Of a stretch of DNA of 64,000 bases, positions 8,355 through 17,895 are shown piece after piece (within the stretch, counting starts at the first letter, position 1; each line of letters begins with the position of its first letter). This stretch comes from an uncultured Lachnospiraceae bacterium (GTDB lineage Bacteria > Bacillota > Clostridia > Lachnospirales > Lachnospiraceae). Below the pieces are notes generated by a model that was not told the origin of the DNA, searched no databases, and worked only from the letters and a program-made list of their open reading frames with translations. Both the position numbers and the translations under genes were made by a program. The stretch covers positions 62,001 to 126,000 of the forward strand of contig CAJUAO010000002.1 in assembly GCA_910584685.1 (NCBI GenBank), read 5' to 3'.

Positions 8355-9260
8355 ATGAATGAGTTTTTTGAAATATATAAAAGAAATTTTCCATTTATTG
8401 TCAGGGCGGATAATACCGTAGCTTATATATTGGAAAATAAAAGCAATAAATTTATAACTAAAAGAAATGAACAAAACCGGTTAATCGGATTATCAGTAAT
8501 AAATAATGATACGATAATTTTATTGTGCGTTGACAGGGAATACCGTAATAAGGGCATAGGAACGGAGCTTCTAAAAATGTCTGAGGAAACTATTCTTGGG
8601 GAGGGTTATAATGAAGTTACCGTTGGCGCCGGATTTGATTATATAATGCCGGGAGTGCCTATCCCTAAGGGATATTTCAAGTCGGAAAACGAAAGCATAT
8701 ACAGCAATATTAGTGAAGGAGCCGGCTGCTTCTTCACAAAAAGAGGATATAGCCATTCATGGGGCTGCGACTGCTTTGATATGAGACTTCCGTTAACGGA
8801 CTTTACCAAAGAAAAATACACCATAGGAGACACAATAGACGGTATAAGCTATAGATGGGCGAAATTATATGATTTAGACGAAATATGCAGATGTACCGAC
8901 GACGCCTGCATGGATTTTACAACATATTATAAATACGAAAACCTGTACAATGAAAACAGCAGTCAAAGAGTGTTGATTGCCGTTAAAAATAATGAGGTTG
9001 CCGGAGCATTAATTGTCAGCGTTGAAGCTGAGGGAGCCGGACTTGGCAGTGTAGGCTGCACAGCCGTAAAACGCTCCTTTCAGGGAAAGCATATTGCCGT
9101 GAATCTTGTTACCCTTGGAACAAAGTACTTAAAGGATTCAGGAATGAGGGAAGCCTTTTTAGGCTATACCTACACAGGTCTGGACCATTTATACGGATAT
9201 GCCGGATATAAAATATGTATCTATTACATGATGGCAAAAAAAGAAATAACCTCTTGCTAA
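8355..9260 (+). CDS. tandem-domain GNAT acetyltransferase
   Basis: A 301-residue protein with two GNAT folds. The N-terminal half (about 1-130) contains IILLCVDREYRNKGIGTELL, the acetyl-CoA binding motif A (R-x2-G-x-G). The C-terminal half (about 160-300) contains a second V-x(n)-Q/R-GKH motif (VKRSFQGKHIAVNLV) and the usual C-terminal YAGYKICIYYMM strand. The first domain looks complete, the second more divergent. The acceptor is unknown. Its stop codon overlaps the stop of the convergent hydrolase gene by 3 bases, so no terminator separates them. A weak ribosome site (GTGAGAAAAA) precedes the ATG. Confidence 0.8.
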   Translation: MNEFFEIYKRNFPFIVRADNTVAYILENKSNKFITKRNEQNRLIGLSVINNDTIILLCVDREYRNKGIGTELLKMSEETILGEGYNEVTVGAGFDYIMPGVPIPKGYFKSENESIYSNISEGAGCFFTKRGYSHSWGCDCFDMRLPLTDFTKEKYTIGDTIDGISYRWAKLYDLDEICRCTDDACMDFTTYYKYENLYNENSSQRVLIAVKNNEVAGALIVSVEAEGAGLGSVGCTAVKRSFQGKHIAVNLVTLGTKYLKDSGMREAFLGYTYTGLDHLYGYAGYKICIYYMMAKKEITSC

Positions 9261-10183
9261 TAAGTATCCTTTAAAAGCTCTTTGCAGTATTCTACCACGT
9301 CAAAATACCTATTTCCTCTGTCTGTGGGGGTTGCCTGAGTAATAATAACTGCATTTTCCTTAGGTATAACGGTTATGCCTTGTCCTCCATAGCCTCTGCA
9401 CCCATACTCTTCTCTCCATATCCACCATAAAAATCCATAATTTGGATTATCCTTTAAAGGAGTCACTGCCTGATTAATATAATTTTGAGAAATAATCTGT
9501 TTTTCCCTATAGCTGCCGCCATTTAAGAAAAGCTGACCGATTTTAAGCATATCCGCTGCAGTCAGCTTAAACTTTGTCTCATTATCGTCTCCAACGCTGT
9601 AATATACTCCACAGGGACTTTTATACCAACGGCTGCCTTCTATTCCCAACGGCTTAAATATCTTTTCATTTATAAAGTCATACATATCGCCGCATACAAT
9701 GTCAAGAAGCTTCCCTAACAAAATTACATCCCACTCCTTATAATTATATTTTGTTCCGGGAATATCGGCTACAGCGCAATCTGCAATATAAGAAATCCAG
9801 TTGCCTGAACTTCTTAACTGCTTCATCATGGGGCAATGATAATGAACTCCCCCGTTCCAGTATATTCCCGAGGTCATTGTAAGCAGATGCCTTATTGTAA
9901 TCATTCGGTGAAACGGCTCCCTGCCTTCACTAAATTCGCGAATATACTTATAAACCGGCTCGTCTAAGCTTCCTATTAAGCCCTTGTCCAAAGCAATTCC
10001 CGCGCAGACAGACATAATGCTTTTTGCCACAGACAATATCTCATTCTTACTGTCTTTATTAAATCCATTATAGCAGCAGTCTGCCATAATTTCATTGTCC
10101 CTGCTTATAAGAACTCTGTTAATCTGACGATACCGGCGTCCTTTTATATACTCGTCTATTTTCCTTTCAACAGCTTCACTCAT
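9257..10183 (-). CDS. beta-lactamase-fold serine hydrolase (class C/PBP-like)
   Basis: A 308-residue protein of the beta-lactamase superfamily (PF00144 type). The catalytic SxxK is seen as SVAK in ILSVAKSIMSV, with a Tyr motif near KYNYKEWDVILLG and a C-terminal YGGQGITVIP in place of KTG, typical of serine esterases/D-peptidases. No signal peptide is visible, so it acts in the cytoplasm, unlike secreted beta-lactamases. The ATG overlaps the stop of the UvrA-like gene by four bases (ATGA), a translationally coupled pair. Substrate is unknown; a drug or peptide ester is possible given its neighbours. Confidence 0.85.
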   Translation of the reverse strand: MSEAVERKIDEYIKGRRYRQINRVLISRDNEIMADCCYNGFNKDSKNEILSVAKSIMSVCAGIALDKGLIGSLDEPVYKYIREFSEGREPFHRMITIRHLLTMTSGIYWNGGVHYHCPMMKQLRSSGNWISYIADCAVADIPGTKYNYKEWDVILLGKLLDIVCGDMYDFINEKIFKPLGIEGSRWYKSPCGVYYSVGDDNETKFKLTAADMLKIGQLFLNGGSYREKQIISQNYINQAVTPLKDNPNYGFLWWIWREEYGCRGYGGQGITVIPKENAVIITQATPTDRGNRYFDVVEYCKELLKDTY

Positions 10184-12549
10184 TTTAAATACCTGCCTAT
10201 AATAGAATCCTGATTGTTTTTAAGCTCTCTGGGAGTTCCCTTCGCAATAATATCGCCTCCTGCATTGCCTCCTCCTTCTCCCATCTCTATGATATAATCG
10301 CAATTTGAAAGTACATAGGAATCATGCTCTGTTATAATAATTGAATTTCCCATATCCACAAGCTCATTTAACAGGCTCATAAGCTGCTCGCTGTCGCAAA
10401 ATGAAAGTCCTGTTGTCGGTTCGTCCAGAATATATAAGGCTCCCTTATTGCTTCTTCCCTTTGACAATTCCTTTGCAAGCTTTATACGTTGGCTTTCTCC
10501 GCCGGAAATCGTAGGCGTTGACTGGCCTAATTTTATATATCCCATTCCCACACGCTGTAAAACCGTCAGCATACTGTAAATTGTACTATCCTTGTCAGAA
10601 AAAAATTCCTTCGCCTCATCCACACTCATCTCCAATATATCACGGATATTCTTTCCTTCTATTTCTATCTCCATAGCTTCCCTTACATATCCGCTGCCGC
10701 CGCATTCATCGCAGTCAACGTCAATAAAGCTGCCAAATCCAACGTGATAATGAATAACGCCGTCACCCTTACACTTATGACAGCCGCCCTTGCTGTTTAC
10801 GGAAAACATTCCTGCCGTATACCCCCGCTCCTTCGCCTTATCACTCTCTGCAAACAAATTGCGCACGTGGTCAAAAATACCCGTGTATGTGGCAGGACAT
10901 GATGTCTTGCTCCTTCCTATAGGACGCTGGTCAATAATATAGCAATGCCTGATATTATCTGCGCCTGTCAAGGCTGTCTCTGTATTTTCTTCTGAATTAT
11001 TACAGGCTTCATCATCCACTACACATTTTGATTTTAGACATTCCTTTAATTTAGGAACAAGCGTATCTGATATAAGACTTGATTTTCCGCTGCCTGACAC
11101 GCCTGCCACTCCCACCATAATGCCAAGAGGTATACTGACAGTTATATTTTTCAGATTGTGAAGTCTGGCTCCGGAAATTATCAGCATTTTTTCCCTATTG
11201 ATTTTTCTGTATTCCTTCTTTATTTTATAGCCAAGCCTGTCAGACAAATAAGGAGCCGTTTTTGAATTTCCGCATTTTAAAAATTCCCCATAATCTCCTT
11301 CAAAGATTTTCATCCCTCCATAAATACCTGCATTGGGCCCCATATCTATAATATAATCTGCCTGACGGATAAAATTTTCATCATGCTCTACCACAACAAC
11401 CGTGTTGCCGCTATCCCTTAGCCTTAAGATTATTTCTATAAGCTTTTGCTTTTCTATCTCATGCAGGCCTATTGTGGGCTCGTCGAACACGAATATTATA
11501 GAATCCATCTCTGCTATAATATAGCCTGCAAGAAATAAACGCTGTATCTCCCCGCCTGAAAGGGAGGGAACAGGCCGTGATAATGAAAGATGATGAAGTC
11601 CCACCTCCACCATACATGACAGCTTTGTAATTATCTCCTTTATCAGAGGATTTTTCCCATAATTATTATCCTTTAAAAATTCAAGCAAATCACTAATGTA
11701 CATATTTTCAAGCTCATTTATGGTCTTTCCTCCAAAGGTTGTATGTGCTGCCTGATGACAAAGTCCCGTTCCGTTACATTTTGTACATTTTCTTTCCTCT
11801 ATCATACCTGCCTTTTTAAGCAAGTATGCAAGCCTTCCGGAGGTTGATACATGGCCGTTTGTAAGCATGGTAATCCAAGGAATAAAGCCATAAAATTTTG
11901 AGCTTCCTCCATCTCCGTATTTTAGTAAATCAATCTGCTCCTCTGTAAGGTCTGAAAGCTTATCCTCCCATAATTTCATACCATGCTTTGTACAAAATTC
12001 CTCAAGCATTTTTTTCGTTGAGCTTCTTTTTCCCAATTCACATGCTATTTCATAAATATGCTGATTTTTGCTTCCAAATATCCTTTCTGTATCAATCTGC
12101 TTTACCAAGCCCTTTCCCAAGCATTTTACGCACATACCCTTAGGAGAATTTTTTTGAAACATGGAAATGTCAAGAGGCTGTCCGTCGTCATATTCCGGCG
12201 GACAGCTTCCGTAATTTGCAAACAGCGCTGAAAGCATGGAGCTTATTTTTATCTTTGTTCCCACGGTGCTCCTTGGGTTTGACTGGCGTATAATTCTCTG
12301 CTCTACTGCAACTGCCGGCGAAAGCCCTGTAATGCTGTCAAAGGTTGAAACTGTATCTATCATAAGCTCTGTTCCTGAGAACATTAGATATCTTCTTTTG
12401 CCCTCCTCATAAAGGGTATCAAATGCTAAGCTTGATTTTCCGCTGCCTGATACGCCTGTGATTACCGTAAGCTTATTCTTTGGTATGGTAACGTCAATTC
12501 CCTTTAAATTATGTATTCTTGCATTTTTTATCCCTATATGGCTATTCAT
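10180..12549 (-). CDS. short UvrA paralogue (class II, UvrA2/DrrC-like)
   Basis: Two tandem ABC-type ATPase modules of the excinuclease A family in 789 residues, against ~940 for true UvrA. Walker A motifs occur at 32-39 (GVSGSGKS) and again near residue 480; signatures LSGGEIQRL and ISGGESQRIKLAKEL and both Walker B motifs are intact. The UvrB-binding domain after the first Walker A is missing, and the first zinc module has only single pairs (CVKC, CTKC), while the second (CHKC...CDEC) is complete. Such class II paralogues are linked to resistance or protection against DNA-binding drugs rather than to general repair. It sits between a GNAT gene and an overlapping serine hydrolase. Confidence 0.88.
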   Translation of the reverse strand: MNSHIGIKNARIHNLKGIDVTIPKNKLTVITGVSGSGKSSLAFDTLYEEGKRRYLMFSGTELMIDTVSTFDSITGLSPAVAVEQRIIRQSNPRSTVGTKIKISSMLSALFANYGSCPPEYDDGQPLDISMFQKNSPKGMCVKCLGKGLVKQIDTERIFGSKNQHIYEIACELGKRSSTKKMLEEFCTKHGMKLWEDKLSDLTEEQIDLLKYGDGGSSKFYGFIPWITMLTNGHVSTSGRLAYLLKKAGMIEERKCTKCNGTGLCHQAAHTTFGGKTINELENMYISDLLEFLKDNNYGKNPLIKEIITKLSCMVEVGLHHLSLSRPVPSLSGGEIQRLFLAGYIIAEMDSIIFVFDEPTIGLHEIEKQKLIEIILRLRDSGNTVVVVEHDENFIRQADYIIDMGPNAGIYGGMKIFEGDYGEFLKCGNSKTAPYLSDRLGYKIKKEYRKINREKMLIISGARLHNLKNITVSIPLGIMVGVAGVSGSGKSSLISDTLVPKLKECLKSKCVVDDEACNNSEENTETALTGADNIRHCYIIDQRPIGRSKTSCPATYTGIFDHVRNLFAESDKAKERGYTAGMFSVNSKGGCHKCKGDGVIHYHVGFGSFIDVDCDECGGSGYVREAMEIEIEGKNIRDILEMSVDEAKEFFSDKDSTIYSMLTVLQRVGMGYIKLGQSTPTISGGESQRIKLAKELSKGRSNKGALYILDEPTTGLSFCDSEQLMSLLNELVDMGNSIIITEHDSYVLSNCDYIIEMGEGGGNAGGDIIAKGTPRELKNNQDSIIGRYLK

Positions 12550-12638
12550 TTATATTTTCCTATCTCTTGATATTTTGGTCAGGCAGCCCATATATATTAT
12601 AATCAAAATATAATGATGCTTTTTCCTAAAATATATTT

Positions 12639-13238
12639 TCAACTATGCTTAATCATCGGCTCATATTTAACTGAATTATTTCCGATGCTTTCATTTACAT
12701 TAATTTCATAATCCAGTACAACACAATGGTCATTTTCATCATCATAATATTCCCTTATCCTTTTCCCTCCAAGGGCCTCCATTGTCCTCCATGAGGCAGG
12801 ATTATCCTTATCTGCGTCCATTAATACCGTTTTTATTCCATGCTCCTTACATATTTTTAATCCCAAATACAGGTTTATCTTATTGTAGCCCTTGCCTCTT
12901 TCAGTTGGTCTTATGCTGTACCCCATATGCCCGCCAAACTTTTTTAGCCTTTCATTTAAGGCTAATCTTATATTAATCATCCCCACAAGCTTATCGTCAT
13001 TGCTTCTTATAAGGAAATATGTTTTTGAAGGTACCTTTTCCTCATCAGGCATTCTGACATAATCTTCTTTAAGCTTTAAAAGCCATCCCTCATAATTATC
13101 TAAAAATCTATGAAGACCTCCGCTTCCGTTTATATCGGATTTGTATTCATTAAATTCATTTATATACTCTATTGCCGCTTCCTTTCTTGCAATACTTGGT
13201 TCCTCAAAATAAAACTTTTCTATCATTGCCTTCTCCAT
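12639..13238 (-). CDS. GNAT acetyltransferase
   Basis: A 199-residue GNAT enzyme. Motif A is IRPTERGKGYNKINLYLGL (R-x-x-G-x-G variant), and the family tail is represented by LMDADKDNPASWRTMEALGG, which resembles amino-acid or aminoglycoside-type acetyltransferases. Two in-frame ATGs are each preceded by GGAGAAGG, so either may start; the first is used. It is 89 nt upstream of the UvrA-like gene on the same strand and is likely cotranscribed, forming a GNAT/UvrA2/hydrolase unit. The substrate is unknown. Confidence 0.8.
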   Translation of the reverse strand: MEKAMIEKFYFEEPSIARKEAAIEYINEFNEYKSDINGSGGLHRFLDNYEGWLLKLKEDYVRMPDEEKVPSKTYFLIRSNDDKLVGMINIRLALNERLKKFGGHMGYSIRPTERGKGYNKINLYLGLKICKEHGIKTVLMDADKDNPASWRTMEALGGKRIREYYDDENDHCVVLDYEINVNESIGNNSVKYEPMIKHS

Positions 13239-13302
13239 TGCTACCTTCTCCTTTGTTATGATTAACAGCGCCTATTATTATTATTATTATGGCACTTATT
13301 AT

Positions 13303-15000
13303 CTACCTTCTACCAAGCTTTTTAGTAGATTTATAAGCCTTTCCGTTTTTATCGGCTGTCACCTTTTCACGGTTTCTTTTTTCAGCGTCCTTTACATCAG
13401 TCCTGCTTCGGTTTCTTCCGCTGCCATAATTACTATAGCCGCCTTTTTTATAGCTTCCCTTGCCGTCGTCTCTACCATAGCCTCCTCTGCCATAGCCTGT
13501 CCTGCCGTAATCATCCTTGCCATAGCCGTTTCTTCCATGACTGCTCCTTCTTTCATCACCACGGTACTCATATATCTTATCCTCAATATTTATATCCGTA
13601 GTTTCCTCTCCTATATGCAGCTTAAGAAGCGCCGCCGCTAATTCAATTATATCAGAGCGGCTGAAGGCTGCCTCAATTCCTTCCGCCTTATCATGTGTAT
13701 TGATGTTTTCCTGATTTTCTTCCGCCTTACGACACATATCGGAGCTTTCCTGACTTTCCCCCTCCTTATTAAATCTTAGCTCTATTATTCTCTTTAAATG
13801 GTCAAGCTTACCGAATTTTATACATTCCTCTGCCTTCTCAAGATATTTTTCAGCCTGAAGCGCCGTTATCTCCCTGCTCTGTGGTATCTTTCCCTTTATC
13901 ATCTTTGTACGGCAGATTTTTTCTATATCCTTTATTCTGTAAAAATCCTGACGCGTAACAAGGGTAAATGCCACGCCTTCCCTGCCGGCTCTGCCTGTTC
14001 TTCCTATTCTATGGACATAATATTCTATATCCTGGGGTATATCATAATTTATAACGGCCTCAAGGTCGTCTACGTCTATTCCCCTTGCCGCCACATCCGT
14101 AGCCACAAGCACCTGTGTGTGTCCTCCCCTGAAATGCTTCATTACCATATCTCTCTGCTTCTGGCTTAAATCCCCATGTAAGCCCTCTGAATTATACCCG
14201 TAATGCTTAAGCTCCGAAACTAAATCATCTACCATTTTTTTTGTGTTGCAGAATACTATAGAGCGTGTAATATTATTTGCCTGAAGAAGCCGCTTTACTG
14301 CCTCCGCCTTATATTTTCCCTTAATGGTATAATAATATTGCGTTACAAGAGGTATGGTCAGCTCCTTTGCAGCCACGCGAATCTGCACTGCATCCGGCTT
14401 CTGGTACATATGTGTAATATCAAGTATGGGTTTTGGCATAGTAGCTGAAAACAACGCTGTCTGATGTTCTTCGGGCATTTCCCTAAGAATAGTTTCCATA
14501 TCCTCCCTAAAGCCCATATTAAGCATCTCGTCTGCCTCGTCAAGGACAACTACCCTTACGTTTTCCATCTTTAACGTATGTCTTCTCATATGGTCCATGA
14601 CTCTGCCCGGCGTTCCCACCACTATCTGAGCTCCGCTTCTTATAAGCTTTATCTGCCCTGAAATATCGGCTCCGCCATATACAGGCACAATCTTTATCTG
14701 CTGCATATACTTTGAAAACCGCCTCATCTCATTTGCCGCCTGTATTGCAAGCTCTCTGGTAGGACAGAGAATAACTGCCTGAACAAAGCGTTCCTTGGGA
14801 TTAACAGACTGGAGCACTGGTATTCCAAAGGCTGCCGTCTTTCCCGTTCCTGTCTGCGCCTGTCCGATAACATCCCTGCCCTCTATCATCACAGGTATTG
14901 CCTGTGACTGGATAGGCGTCATGTCATCAAAGCCCATCTCTGTCACTGCCTTTATAATTCGTGTATCTATGTTTGATTGTGAATATTTTATTGTGTCCAT
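13303..15000 (-). CDS. DEAD-box ATP-dependent RNA helicase with RGG-like tail
   Basis: An RNA helicase of 565 residues. The Q motif (FDDMTPIQSQAIPVM), motif I AQTGTGKT (48-55), PTRELAIQ, DEADEML, SAT and the C-terminal helicase domain HRIGRTGRAGREG are all intact. After about residue 375 comes a linker and a ~100-residue Gly/Arg/Tyr/Lys-rich tail with repeated GYG-R/K units, expected to bind RNA without specificity, as in DeaD/CshA-type enzymes. No DbpA-type rRNA-binding domain is recognisable. Role is inferred to be ribosome assembly or mRNA decay, often cold-induced. It is transcribed alone from a promoter leaving a ~109-nt leader. Confidence 0.93.
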   Translation of the reverse strand: MDTIKYSQSNIDTRIIKAVTEMGFDDMTPIQSQAIPVMIEGRDVIGQAQTGTGKTAAFGIPVLQSVNPKERFVQAVILCPTRELAIQAANEMRRFSKYMQQIKIVPVYGGADISGQIKLIRSGAQIVVGTPGRVMDHMRRHTLKMENVRVVVLDEADEMLNMGFREDMETILREMPEEHQTALFSATMPKPILDITHMYQKPDAVQIRVAAKELTIPLVTQYYYTIKGKYKAEAVKRLLQANNITRSIVFCNTKKMVDDLVSELKHYGYNSEGLHGDLSQKQRDMVMKHFRGGHTQVLVATDVAARGIDVDDLEAVINYDIPQDIEYYVHRIGRTGRAGREGVAFTLVTRQDFYRIKDIEKICRTKMIKGKIPQSREITALQAEKYLEKAEECIKFGKLDHLKRIIELRFNKEGESQESSDMCRKAEENQENINTHDKAEGIEAAFSRSDIIELAAALLKLHIGEETTDINIEDKIYEYRGDERRSSHGRNGYGKDDYGRTGYGRGGYGRDDGKGSYKKGGYSNYGSGRNRSRTDVKDAEKRNREKVTADKNGKAYKSTKKLGRR

Positions 15001-15115
15001 TTTTTATCCTTCCATATTTTCTTATGCTTAAAACTTATGATGCTTAAAACTTATCCCTGCAAAATTTTATCTTCACATTATAACGTAAAATAAAATTATA
15101 ATTGCAAACTTTTTA

Positions 15116-15144
15116 AGTATAGGTTAAAATACTATCTATGTCAA
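15116..15144 (-). promoter_or_regulatory. promoter of the DEAD-box helicase gene
   Basis: On the minus strand TTGACA (15139-15144), 17-nt spacer and TATACT (15116-15121). Transcription would start near 15109, leaving a leader of about 109 nt, long enough for a cold-shock type 5' structure. The rest of the 15001-15320 gap toward the HAD gene contains a possible hairpin at CATC...GATG and no gene. Confidence 0.75.
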
Positions 15145-15320
15145 GAAAAAAGCAAAAAAGACATGATTTATCTTTTGTTAATCTTGATTTAAAGATTAAT
15201 TCTGCCATAACGGCATCCTCTCACGAGATGTAAGTTGTGGAACAGTAACATGAAGGCTATAAAAATTTTTATTTTGGAAAGTATCCCAGAGCAGCACCGG
15301 GATATATATGGGTATAGATT

Positions 15321-16181
15321 ATGAGTAAAATAATATTTTTTGACGTTGACGGCACCCTTGTAAACTTTTCCTGTCAGATGCCGGACAGCACAAGAACCGC
15401 CCTAAAGCTTCTCCACGAAAACGGACATAAGCTTGTGGTAAGCACAGGGCGTTCAAAAAGCGAGGTGTATCCCTGGCTTCTGTCTATGGATTGGGACGGT
15501 CTTATCTGCGGTGCCGGCGCATACGTAGAATGGAATAAAAAAGAAATATATGCCAGGTACATGAGTGACAGAATGGTAGAGATAATAGTTGAGTATATTG
15601 AGAGCAGGGGCGGCACATATATTCTGGAGGGCTCCTCTGCTATATGGGAGCGGGATATTCTTGTTGATAAAAACCGCGCCCTTATTGAGGAATGGATAAA
15701 AGCCTCAAACGGAAACGGCGTAGACGCACCTATACCAAAGGCAAGGCTTTTCTCCCATATATCGGAGGCAAGCCATATACACAAGCTTAATTTCCATGGT
15801 ATGGATATGGATTCGGCTGTTATGGAAAAGGAGCTTAACCGTCTTTTAAGCGGCGAAGGACTTGGAAAGGTTAAGGCTATAAGGTTTAACAACGGAAATG
15901 TTTTTGTCACATCAGGGGAAATCACCATGGAGGGGATTCACAAAAGCTTTGGAATAGACATGCTTCTCAAAACGTCAGGTTTTGATGTAAGCGAATCTAT
16001 TGCTTTCGGCGACAGCCTAAACGACTATGAAATGATAAAAAATGCAGGAATAGGAATCGCTATGGGAAATGCATGCGACGCACTTAAGGATGCTGCCCAT
16101 ATAGTTACAAGCCATATAGATGAAAATGGGATATTTAACGCAGCCGTAAGGCTTGGTCTTATAAAACAGGAGGAAATATAA
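15321..16181 (+). CDS. HAD-superfamily phosphatase, Cof type
   Basis: Haloacid dehalogenase-like phosphatase of 286 residues. Motif I is FFDVDGTLV with the nucleophile Asp8 and acid Asp10; motif II is LVVSTGRS; motif III/IV is AFGDSLNDYEMIKNAGIGIAMGNA. A ~90-residue C2-type cap between motifs II and III (residues ~85-195) puts it in the Cof/YwpJ group, which dephosphorylates sugar phosphates, FMN or PLP. Weak ribosome site (GGGTATAGATT). Its TAA overlaps the ATG of the following SIMPL gene by one base, so the two are coupled. Confidence 0.9.
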   Translation: MSKIIFFDVDGTLVNFSCQMPDSTRTALKLLHENGHKLVVSTGRSKSEVYPWLLSMDWDGLICGAGAYVEWNKKEIYARYMSDRMVEIIVEYIESRGGTYILEGSSAIWERDILVDKNRALIEEWIKASNGNGVDAPIPKARLFSHISEASHIHKLNFHGMDMDSAVMEKELNRLLSGEGLGKVKAIRFNNGNVFVTSGEITMEGIHKSFGIDMLLKTSGFDVSESIAFGDSLNDYEMIKNAGIGIAMGNACDALKDAAHIVTSHIDENGIFNAAVRLGLIKQEEI

Positions 16182-16855
16182 TGGAAAGAACAATCAGAAT
16201 TACAGGAAAAGGTAAATTATCAGTAAAACCGGACACAATCAGACTAATTATGACTATTGAGGGAGTACATGAGGAATATGACAAGGCAGTACAGACGTCT
16301 GCTGAAATGACGGAGGGGCTTAAGGATTTACTGGAGCAGCCAGGCGTTGACAGAGACCTGATTCGTACATTATACTATAATATGAACGCTGAATATGAAA
16401 GCTATCAGGCAAAGGATAAAAGCTGGAAACGCAGGCTTACGGGATATAAATTTATCCATCGTTTGAAGCTTGAATTTCCTTTTGATAACGAATTGCTTGG
16501 CAAAATACTTTTTGCATTAGGTCATTCAAACCTACGGCCTGAATTTGATATTGAGTATACTGTTGCAGATACTGAAAAGGCTAAGAATGAATTGCTTAAC
16601 AAGGCTGTTGCAGATTCTAAGGAGAAAGCTCTTATATTATCCCAGGCTGCTGACATATCCCTTGGAGATATAATAACAATAGATTATTCCCGTACTGAGA
16701 TTGATTTTGTCTCAAAACCTGTAAATAGAATGATGCTGGAAGCGTGCTGTATGGAAAATGACGGAAGCGCTGAAACTTCCGGCTATAATATTGACATTGC
16801 TCCCGACGACATAAATGTGACGGATAACGTTACTATAGTCTGGGGTATTTTATAA
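16181..16855 (+). CDS. SIMPL (DUF541) domain protein
   Basis: A 224-residue DUF541/SIMPL protein. The start GKGKLSVKPDTIRLIMTIEG and the central LSQAADISLGDIITIDYS with the C-terminal VTIVWGIL are typical. No signal peptide is seen, unlike many Gram-negative members, so it is probably cytoplasmic. Function of the family is poorly known. It shares one base with the upstream HAD gene and is followed by a hairpin. Confidence 0.85.
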   Translation: MERTIRITGKGKLSVKPDTIRLIMTIEGVHEEYDKAVQTSAEMTEGLKDLLEQPGVDRDLIRTLYYNMNAEYESYQAKDKSWKRRLTGYKFIHRLKLEFPFDNELLGKILFALGHSNLRPEFDIEYTVADTEKAKNELLNKAVADSKEKALILSQAADISLGDIITIDYSRTEIDFVSKPVNRMMLEACCMENDGSAETSGYNIDIAPDDINVTDNVTIVWGIL

Positions 16856-16862
16856 TGCAGAT

Positions 16863-16895
16863 ATGGGCAGAAACCGAAAAATCGGCTCTGCCCAT
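16863..16895 (+). terminator. hairpin after the SIMPL gene
   Basis: Arms ATGGGCAGA (16863-16871) and TCTGCCCAT (16887-16895), with a second short stem CCGA/TCGG inside the loop. There is no clear T-run behind it, so it may stabilise or terminate weakly. Confidence 0.5.
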
Positions 16896-16976
16896 CCGCA
16901 GCTATTCACAATTCTTATATCAGTTTTTAATATTCACACAAAAATGGAAACAGTCTCAAGTCCGCCGCATTACATG

Positions 16977-17441
16977 TTAAACAATATTTTTCTTTCTTAA
17001 ATAATTCAGAAAGCCTTCACAGCCTGCAAGTATATCCTGATATGTGGCTTCAAATCTTCCCGTATACCAGGGGTCGTCTACATCCCTTGACAGACCTGCA
17101 AATTCTAAAAGCTTATATATTTTATTTTCTTTGTCCTCCCCAAGCATGCGCTTTAAATTTCTAATATTGGCGCTGTCCATTCCTATGATATAGTCATATT
17201 TTTCATAGTCTGAAGGCTTTACCTGAACTGCATATTTTCCCTGAAAGGATATTCCCAGACGGTTAAGTATTTCTCTTGTGCCCGGGTGGGGCGGATTCCC
17301 CAGTTCCTCTGTACTGGTGGCTGCTGAGGCTATATAAAAGCTGTCTGTCATGCCGGCTTTTTTTACTATGTCTTTGAAGACAAATTCTGCCATTGGGCTG
17401 CGGCAGATGTTGCCATGGCAGACGAATAGTATTTTTATCAT
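16977..17441 (-). CDS. low-molecular-weight protein tyrosine phosphatase
   Basis: A 154-residue LMW-PTP. The P-loop C-x5-R-S is CHGNICRS at residues 8-15, and the general acid motif is present as DDPWYTG near residue 123. The whole length matches the family. GGGATTTCAAGAC precedes the ATG. Possible targets are phosphotyrosines of capsule or regulatory proteins, but no kinase is adjacent. It lies alone, convergent with the SIMPL gene. Confidence 0.92.
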   Translation of the reverse strand: MIKILFVCHGNICRSPMAEFVFKDIVKKAGMTDSFYIASAATSTEELGNPPHPGTREILNRLGISFQGKYAVQVKPSDYEKYDYIIGMDSANIRNLKRMLGEDKENKIYKLLEFAGLSRDVDDPWYTGRFEATYQDILAGCEGFLNYLRKKNIV

Positions 17442-17549
17442 GTCTTGAAATCCCTTGAAAATGCTGTGTTTCCGTTGTTTCTACGCATTTTTCTGTCCTT
17501 TCTGTTTTCTTGATTTTCCTCATATTTTATCATAAATTATCATAGTTTT

Positions 17550-17597
17550 GTACAAATTTGAAGTAAAAAGTGAGGTAAATTTAAAATTTGTACCTCA
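17550..17597. repeat. overlapping inverted repeats beside the integrase remnant
   Basis: GTACAAATTT (17550-17559) pairs with AAATTTGTAC (17584-17593), and TGAGGTA (17571-17577) pairs with TACCTCA (17591-17597). They lie just outside the truncated integrase and could be remains of an attachment or regulatory site. Confidence 0.4.
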
Positions 17598-17628
17598 AAG
17601 CTGATGCCCGTAAAATAAACAAATATAA

Positions 17629-17844
17629 CTACATAACTGATTTCCTCTTTAGTTTTACCTCAAAAATTTCTGCCATTTGAAATGCCGGGCGGACAACACC
17701 TCGAATGGAATGTATGGAACTGTACCCCCTGCCGTCTTTCTGCAACTTAATCAACCACGCTTTAGCGTCCGACAGTTTTACCTTATCAATACGCTTAGTT
17801 TCAAATTTTTCCTTAACAAAAACATATTTTTCTACTTTATTCAT
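17629..17844 (-). pseudogene. tyrosine integrase remnant (N-terminal SAM-like fragment)
   Basis: A 71-residue frame, of which residues ~22-58 (KLSDAKAWLIKLQKDGRG, then YSSIHSIRGVVRPAFQMA) look like the core-binding domain of Tn916/ICE-type tyrosine integrases. Such proteins continue through a NPF-type turn into a ~200-residue catalytic domain with R-H-R-Y; here the frame ends after AEIFEVKLKRKSVM. No catalytic domain or excisionase follows. It is therefore the footprint of a lost mobile element. It has an ATG with no clear ribosome site. Confidence 0.65.
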
Positions 17845-17895
17845 TATTTTTTTTCATTTATATTTTTTCATACCAAGAATATATTCTTAACAAAA

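Noticed and set aside
9257..10183. Secreted beta-lactamase
   Set aside because: No signal peptide, and the third motif is GGQG rather than KTG; an intracellular hydrolase fits better.
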